Below, piece after piece: positions 59,312-64,000 of a stretch of 64,000 bases of DNA. The stretch comes from an uncultured Collinsella sp. (GTDB lineage Bacteria; Actinomycetota; Coriobacteriia; Coriobacteriales; Coriobacteriaceae). The stretch is taken from contig UQOY01000007.1 in assembly GCA_900542825.1 (NCBI GenBank), forward strand, positions 52,684-116,683, given 5' to 3'. Position numbers and translations under genes: made by a program. Numbering within the stretch: position 1 is the first letter of the stretch; every line of letters starts with the position of its first letter. The notes beneath the pieces are model-generated. The model worked only from the letters and a program-made list of their open reading frames with translations, made no database searches and was not told the DNA's origin.

Positions 59312-60427
59312 CTACATCTCCTCCTTCACCAGCGCGGCAAACGCGGCCAGTACCTCATCGTTTTCCCGCGGGGTGCCCACGGTAATGCGCAGACAATCCG
59401 CGAGCCCCGGCGCGTAGCTAAAGTCGCGCACCAGAATCGAATACTCGTCGCGCAGACGCTCGCGCACGCGTGTGGCATGCGGCGTGCGCACGAGCACAAA
59501 ATTCGCCGCACTCTGCCATGCCTCCACGGGCAGGCCCTCGGCAGCCATCGCGCGCAGGGCGCACAGCTCGCGCTCGCGCTCGGATGCAACCTGCGCCACC
59601 ACGGGCGCGTACGCATCGCGGGCACGCACGCAGGCAAGCGCGGCGACCTGGCTCAGCACATTGACCGAATAGATCTGGCGAATCGCCGCGAACACATCGA
59701 TGACCTCGGGCGCCGCGATCACATAGCCCAGACGCGTCCCGGCGGCGCCAAACGCCTTGGACAGCGTATGTAGAATCACCAGGTTGGGATGCTCGCTGAT
59801 AAGCCCCTGCGCCGTGGTGGCCGCGCCAAACGAATCGTCGGCAAACTCCACGTAGGCCTCGTCGACCATCACCATGCCGGGGCAGGCATCGCACAGGGCC
59901 GCGACAAAGTCGAGCGGAGCAACGTCACCCGTGGGATTGTTGGGCGAGGTCACGATCGCCAGGTTGCACTCGGGCGCCGCCGAAAGCACGGCGGCCTGGT
60001 CGAGCTCAAAGGTCGCGGGGTCTCGCCACACATCGCGCACCTCGGTCTGGCAGAGCGACGCAAAGAACGCATACTCGCTAAAGCAGGGCGGACAGTTGAG
60101 CAGGGTCCGCCCCGCGCCGCCAAACGCCAGCAGGTAGTTATAGAGCAGCTCGTCGCCGCCGTTGCCCACGCAGATATTCTCACGCGTCACGCCATGCCAG
60201 GCGGCCAGCTCGTCGCGCAGGTCACAGGACATGGGATCGGGATAGCGGTTGAGCGGCGTGGCGGCCAGGGCGGCGTCGACCGCCTCGCGCACGCCGGCAG
60301 GCACAGGATAGGTGTTCTCGTTGGCCGAAAGGTTGATGCGCGTGGGCGTAAAGTTGGGATCATAGGGCTCAATGCCGGCCAAGTAGGGCTGGACGAGCTC
60401 CTTCATGCGGGGCGTGAGTTCGGCCAT
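59312..60427 (-). CDS. hisC: Histidinol-phosphate aminotransferase
   Basis: 371-residue PLP enzyme for step 7. Features: NLSANENTYPVPAGV, SPNNPTGDVAP, VDEAYVEF and the PLP lysine in HTLSKAFGAAGTRLGY. ATG at 60427 is one base after the hisD stop (TAAC-ATG), so translation is coupled; the longer frame upstream is in hisD. Confidence 0.95.
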   Translation of the reverse strand: MAELTPRMKELVQPYLAGIEPYDPNFTPTRINLSANENTYPVPAGVREAVDAALAATPLNRYPDPMSCDLRDELAAWHGVTRENICVGNGGDELLYNYLLAFGGAGRTLLNCPPCFSEYAFFASLCQTEVRDVWRDPATFELDQAAVLSAAPECNLAIVTSPNNPTGDVAPLDFVAALCDACPGMVMVDEAYVEFADDSFGAATTAQGLISEHPNLVILHTLSKAFGAAGTRLGYVIAAPEVIDVFAAIRQIYSVNVLSQVAALACVRARDAYAPVVAQVASERERELCALRAMAAEGLPVEAWQSAANFVLVRTPHATRVRERLRDEYSILVRDFSYAPGLADCLRITVGTPRENDEVLAAFAALVKEEM

Positions 60428-60428
60428 G

Positions 60429-61862
60429 TTAGGCCTCCTCGCCGGTCGGGCCAGCGACACCGCCCGTAGCCGCCAGGTCAACACCCTCGGCAACCGTCGC
60501 CACGGCGTCGCCCGGCCAGGCAACCTTGGTCAGATCGGCCGCAGCCAGCGACTCGGCACTCACGGCATCCTCGCCCTGCTCCAGCACGCGGCGACGCAGA
60601 GCGGCGGATAGCGCGTGCGCCCACAGGCCCTCGGCCTCGGCCAAGCGCTGCGTCGCGGGAGCGTCCGAAAGCAGGCCCTCGGGCGTATAGCAGATAACGC
60701 TCGAGCGCTTGACGAACTCTTCGACCGAAAGCGGGTTGGAGAACATGGCCGTACCGCCGGTCGGCAGCGTGTGGTTGGGGCCGGCAACATAATCGCCGAG
60801 CGGCTCGGAGCTCCAAGCGCCCACAAAGATGGCGCCGGCGTTGCGAATGCCGCCAAGCAGGCCCATCGCATCCTTGCAGTGCAGCTCCAGGTGCTCGGGC
60901 GCCACGGTGTTCACCGCCTCGACGGCGGCAGCCATGTCGGCGGCCACCACGATGGCGCCCTCGTTATCGAGCGAGGCGCGCGTGATCTCGGCACGCGGCG
61001 ACTGCGCCACCAGGATGTCGATACCCGCCTCGACCTCGCGCGCAAACTGCTCGTCGCAGGTCACCAGATAGCAGGCTGCCAGCGGATCGTGCTCGGCCTG
61101 GGCCATCAGGTCGGCCGCGACCACCATGGGCTTGGCCGTGGCATCGGCCAGCACACAGACCTCGGAGGGGCCAGCGACCATATCGATTCCCACATCACCC
61201 GAGACGATCTGCTTGGCCGCGGCGACAAAGGCGTTGCCCGGCCCGGTGATCTTGTCGACGCGCGGAATGGTCTCGGTGCCGTACGCCAGCGCGGCCACGG
61301 CCTGAGCGCCGCCCACCATATAGATTTCGTCCACGCCGCCGAGCTTTGCCGCGGCGAGCGTGTAGGGGCTGATCAGGCCATCCTTTTGCGGCGGCGTCAC
61401 CATAACCACGCGTTTGACGCCGGCCACCTTGGCGGGAATGGCGTTCATGAGCACGGTGGAAGGGTACTGCGCACGACCGCCCGGCACATAGATGCCGGCA
61501 GCGGCAAGCGGGGTCACCTTAACGCCGAGCATCGTGCCGTCCGGGCGCGTGGTAAACCAACTCTGCTCGACCTCGCGCTGGTGGAACTCACGAATCTGGC
61601 GCGCGGCCTTTTCGAGCGCGGCGACAAAAGCCGGGTCGAGGCCTTCGAGCGCGGCATCGATCTGCTCCTGCGGCAGGCGGAAGCTCTGCAGCTCAACACC
61701 GTCAAAACGCTGACAGTAATCGCGCACCGCGGCATCGCCGTTGGCACGCACGTTGGCCACGATATCGCGGGCGGCGTCGACGATGTTTTGCGGCAGCGCG
61801 CCCTTGCGGTTGAGCTGGTTGGTAACGAGACGCTCGCCGGGGGCAAGCTTGATGGTCTTCAT
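60429..61862 (-). CDS. hisD: Histidinol dehydrogenase
   Basis: 477 residues; oxidises histidinol to histidine in two NAD-dependent steps. Motifs: AGIYVPGGRAQYPSTVLMNA, GGAQAVAALAYGT, DMVAGPSEVCVLAD, QAEHDPLAAC and PNHTLPTGGTA with zinc and catalytic residues. It is 105 bp after hisZG, with enough room for a weak promoter or processing site but no clear box. Confidence 0.96.
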   Translation of the reverse strand: MKTIKLAPGERLVTNQLNRKGALPQNIVDAARDIVANVRANGDAAVRDYCQRFDGVELQSFRLPQEQIDAALEGLDPAFVAALEKAARQIREFHQREVEQSWFTTRPDGTMLGVKVTPLAAAGIYVPGGRAQYPSTVLMNAIPAKVAGVKRVVMVTPPQKDGLISPYTLAAAKLGGVDEIYMVGGAQAVAALAYGTETIPRVDKITGPGNAFVAAAKQIVSGDVGIDMVAGPSEVCVLADATAKPMVVAADLMAQAEHDPLAACYLVTCDEQFAREVEAGIDILVAQSPRAEITRASLDNEGAIVVAADMAAAVEAVNTVAPEHLELHCKDAMGLLGGIRNAGAIFVGAWSSEPLGDYVAGPNHTLPTGGTAMFSNPLSVEEFVKRSSVICYTPEGLLSDAPATQRLAEAEGLWAHALSAALRRRVLEQGEDAVSAESLAAADLTKVAWPGDAVATVAEGVDLAATGGVAGPTGEEA

Positions 61863-61967
61863 ATCGGTATCCCCTATCGGTCGAGGTTGTGTTCGAAAAA
61901 CGAGAGGCCGGGCGGCGGCGCCAATCGGCCCGCAGCCCGTACGTTGGGGCGCCCGTGCGTGCTCGCG

Positions 61968-63683
61968 CTATTGTGCCGAGCCCGCGACGGGCTCAAAATG
62001 CTTGTCCTTCACGGCTGCCGCCAAGCGATCGGCCAGATTGCGTACGCGCGGGTCCAGGCGAGCGGCACCCGGGTTGACAAAGAAGCGAGCCGTGCAGTCC
62101 ATGATGCGGCCAGTAATGACCAGGTCGTTGTCGCGCAGCGTGGCACCCGTGGCGGTAATATCCACGATGCGATCGGTCATGCCAACAATGGGGCCCAGCT
62201 CGATGTTGCCGTGCAGCGAGACGATATCGGCGTTCACGCCGCGCTCGGCATACCAGGCACTCGCGATGCGCGGGTACTTGGTTGCCACGCGAAGCGAACC
62301 GCGGCGGGCGTAGCTGCGCTCGGCCTGACCGGCGCGCCACGCGGGCTCCGCCTCGATAAAGGTGCACAGGCCGTAGCCCAGATCGACCAGCTGCAGCAGG
62401 TTGAGGTCTGCCTCGATAAGCGAGTCCCAACCGCAGATGCCGCAGTCGGCACCGCCACAGCCCACAAAGGCGGGCGCGTCGCTGGGGCGCACGATGACAA
62501 ACTCGATATCGCCGACCGTGCCCTCGCCGGCACGCGTGTCGCGGCCGCGCACAATCAGGTGACGGCCGGGGTCACGCAGCTCAGAGACGTCCAGACCCGC
62601 GGCCTCGAGCACGTCGAGCGTATCGGCCTTAAGCGAACCCTTGGGCACAGCGATGCGCAGCGGACCCTCAACGCCACGGCTCGCGGCGTGATCGCCATCG
62701 GAAGCGGCGTCCTCGGCCGAGGTGCGCGCTGCCTCCAGACGCTCGAGCGAAAAAGCGAAGCCCGCCGCCGGTACCTCGATGCCGTCGCCAAATGCACCGG
62801 TAAAGATGGAGTCGTAGCGTCCGCCCGAACCGACCGGATCGGGCAAGCCGCCGGCATAGGCCTTAAAGACCAGGCCCGTGTAGTAATCGAAAGAGTTCAT
62901 GATGGAGAAGTCGAACGACAGCACCTGGGCGTCCTCGGGAGCCAGGCCCTCGACAAGGGTACGCAGTTCGCGCGTCAACGGCGCGGCGATACCGGCGGCC
63001 CCCAGCAGCGCATCCACGCGGTCGAGCACCTCAGCACCGCCGTGCAGACGCGGCAGCTCGCTAATGGCGGCCTTCACGGCATCGGACTCGGCGCTTGCAG
63101 CCACGCGGGCATCGAGGCCCACAAAGTCGTTGGCATGCACGCAGCGCAGGGCCTCGGCAGCCAGCTGGCGATCCTCGCATACCGCGAGCAATTCCTTAAA
63201 AGGACGCACGCTACCTGCGATAATGCGCGCATCGGGAAGTGCCAGCCCGCGTACGGTCTCGGCAACGAGCGAGACAATCTCAACATCGCCCGCGGCATCA
63301 CCCGCGCCGATAAGCTCAAAGCCCAACTGCGTAAACTGACGCGAGCCACCGGCATTGCGCTGGCACTCGCGAACCACCGGCGCCTCGTAGCGAAGGCGCA
63401 GGGGCAGGTCGGCAGCGCGCATGCGGGTCGAAACCAAGCGCACGATCGGCAGCGTGTTGTCGGGACGGACCACCAGCAGGCGACCGTCGTCATCAAAGAG
63501 CTTAAACGGCGTGTCCGCAATGCGGCCGCCCTCCTCGAGCGAACCCTTGTCCTCGAGCAACGGCGTCTCGACCGGAAGGTAATGATGCTCCCTGAAGCAG
63601 CCCTTCACCGTACATGCGATCTCCTCGCGCGCCTGAGCCTCCTCGGGTAATATGTCCCGGAATCCCCACGGTGTGGCCGTCAT
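61968..63683 (-). CDS. hisZG: Fused ATP phosphoribosyltransferase HisZ-HisG
   Basis: 571 residues. Residues 1-320 are HisZ, the HisRS-like regulatory paralogue (TPWGFRDILPEEA, PDNTLPIVR, GSGGRYDSIF). After a Glu/Asp/Ala linker residues 341-571 form the short catalytic HisG (LRIAVPKGSLKADTLDVLEA, GMTDRIVDITATG). Normally the short HisG needs a separate HisZ for activity and histidine feedback; here the two are in one chain. It catalyses step 1. ATG at 63683 with GAGGAGG upstream; first gene of the operon. Confidence 0.92.
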   Translation of the reverse strand: MTATPWGFRDILPEEAQAREEIACTVKGCFREHHYLPVETPLLEDKGSLEEGGRIADTPFKLFDDDGRLLVVRPDNTLPIVRLVSTRMRAADLPLRLRYEAPVVRECQRNAGGSRQFTQLGFELIGAGDAAGDVEIVSLVAETVRGLALPDARIIAGSVRPFKELLAVCEDRQLAAEALRCVHANDFVGLDARVAASAESDAVKAAISELPRLHGGAEVLDRVDALLGAAGIAAPLTRELRTLVEGLAPEDAQVLSFDFSIMNSFDYYTGLVFKAYAGGLPDPVGSGGRYDSIFTGAFGDGIEVPAAGFAFSLERLEAARTSAEDAASDGDHAASRGVEGPLRIAVPKGSLKADTLDVLEAAGLDVSELRDPGRHLIVRGRDTRAGEGTVGDIEFVIVRPSDAPAFVGCGGADCGICGWDSLIEADLNLLQLVDLGYGLCTFIEAEPAWRAGQAERSYARRGSLRVATKYPRIASAWYAERGVNADIVSLHGNIELGPIVGMTDRIVDITATGATLRDNDLVITGRIMDCTARFFVNPGAARLDPRVRNLADRLAAAVKDKHFEPVAGSAQ

Positions 63684-63717
63684 CTGGTGAGCCTCCTCAT
63701 GCTGCGTTTCATATAGA

Positions 63718-63765
63718 ACGAAAAACCGGCATAGCTCCACCGGTTTTCTGGGTACTTTAGCATAC
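63718..63765 (-). promoter_or_regulatory. Leader hairpin of the his operon, possible attenuator
   Basis: On the minus strand an AAAACCGG/CCGGTTTT stem (about 63720-63746) followed by TTTTTCGTTCT lies 40-60 bp before hisZG, just downstream of a possible -10 TATGCT (about 63763). It looks like an intrinsic terminator placed in the leader. No His-rich leader peptide is seen. Confidence 0.4.
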
Positions 63766-63860
63766 TAGAGTGTTTGCGGGGAAAATCGTCCTCCTCGGCT
63801 CACAGCGTATTCATTTGGAAACATAGGACGAGCGATTAGCAGCAGCCTCTTGTCACAACG

Positions 63861-63894
63861 CAAAAAGGGCGCCCGCGCAAATGCGGGCGCCCTT
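63861..63894 (-). terminator. Terminator of the gene at the right edge
   Basis: A perfect 12-bp stem (63865-63876 with 63883-63894) with a five-U run on the minus strand, 50 bp behind the stop at 63946. Confidence 0.88.
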
Positions 63895-63945
63895 GTGCAG
63901 GGTCGAGATATCAACCAGCCAAGATATCGGACCTGTGACCAGCTC

Positions 63946-64000
63946 TTAGTAGTCGAACTGGTGGTAGTAGCGGCGGTACTTGAGGTTGTGCTTGGTGACC
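63946..64000 (-). CDS. C-terminal end of an unidentified gene
   Basis: Only the last 17 full codons are in the window, ending HNLKYRRYYHQFDY-stop. Too short to identify. The strong terminator after it and the reading direction support a real gene whose body lies right of the window. Confidence 0.5.
   Translation of the reverse strand, partial: VTKHNLKYRRYYHQFDY

Noticed and set aside
60615..63650. 1011-codon plus-strand frame opposite hisD and hisZG
   Set aside because: Runs across two intact his genes; shadow of the codon bias.

Overview
The window looks like chromosome of a gut Coriobacteriia, most likely Collinsella. That assignment is an inference from high G+C, SD-led genes on both strands, an archaeal-type topoisomerase I, a HisZ-HisG fusion and the overall gene set; no rRNA is present to confirm it. 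About 60 protein genes and one tRNA are supported, nearly all compact core metabolism or housekeeping. I see no prophage, transposase, IS or CRISPR array.

Layout. 1-3833 (minus): tmk-holB-ricT, then the start of comF. 4071-5051: a zinc-ribbon membrane protein. 5174-12160 (minus): aspartate aminotransferase, STAS protein, tatA-tatC, hypA-hypB and topA. 12310-18656: small unknown protein, nhaA, manganese pyrophosphatase, ROK glucokinase, a divergent GntR regulator and manA. 18937-25775: pcrA, uppP, a universal stress protein and a BceS-like kinase with its regulator. 25946-29531: an aminotransferase plus ornithine-cyclodeaminase-family pair, divergent from a PucR regulator. 29550-33062: unknown protein, purH, GNAT. 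33127-35498: a 62-bp hairpin repeat array behind a DUF2207 membrane protein. 36056-38722: gluQRS, two phosphoesterases, a small membrane protein.

38924-42229 holds an HKD nuclease-helicase-DUF3427 protein facing a Nudix hydrolase. 42562-45187 is an operon of a DUF4342 protein with a two-component system. 45264-46840: orphan PTS EIIB with a VOC protein, a membrane protein, and tRNA-Leu(UAA) whose 3' end and terminator are duplicated 196 bp downstream. 47187-50457 (minus): eno, divIC-like and ppx. 50834-52201: a DUF4143-type ATPase behind three spaced 17-bp repeats. 52241-54196 (minus): a stand-alone LarC C-terminal domain, a yfcE-type phosphodiesterase and mazG. 54390-63683: a PHP-family histidinol-phosphatase candidate and the complete histidine operon hisZG-D-C-B-H-A-F-I-(small protein)-E.

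Working together: the his operon plus the PHP enzyme covers every step of histidine synthesis; PurH recycles the AICAR released by HisF/HisH. HypAB and the LarC domain both point to nickel enzymes encoded elsewhere. Tmk, HolB, PcrA, TopA and MazG serve DNA metabolism and nucleotide-pool hygiene; UppP, DivIC and ManA serve the envelope.

The least explained material is intergenic: several families of inverted repeats, many placed 6-21 bp after a stop codon; three long-stem elements (18801-18929, 23861-23953, 30422-30514) all in the same sense just behind a stop codon; and the 62-bp array at 33127-33555. These, the tRNA duplication and the repeats before the ATPase are the best places to look for something undescribed.
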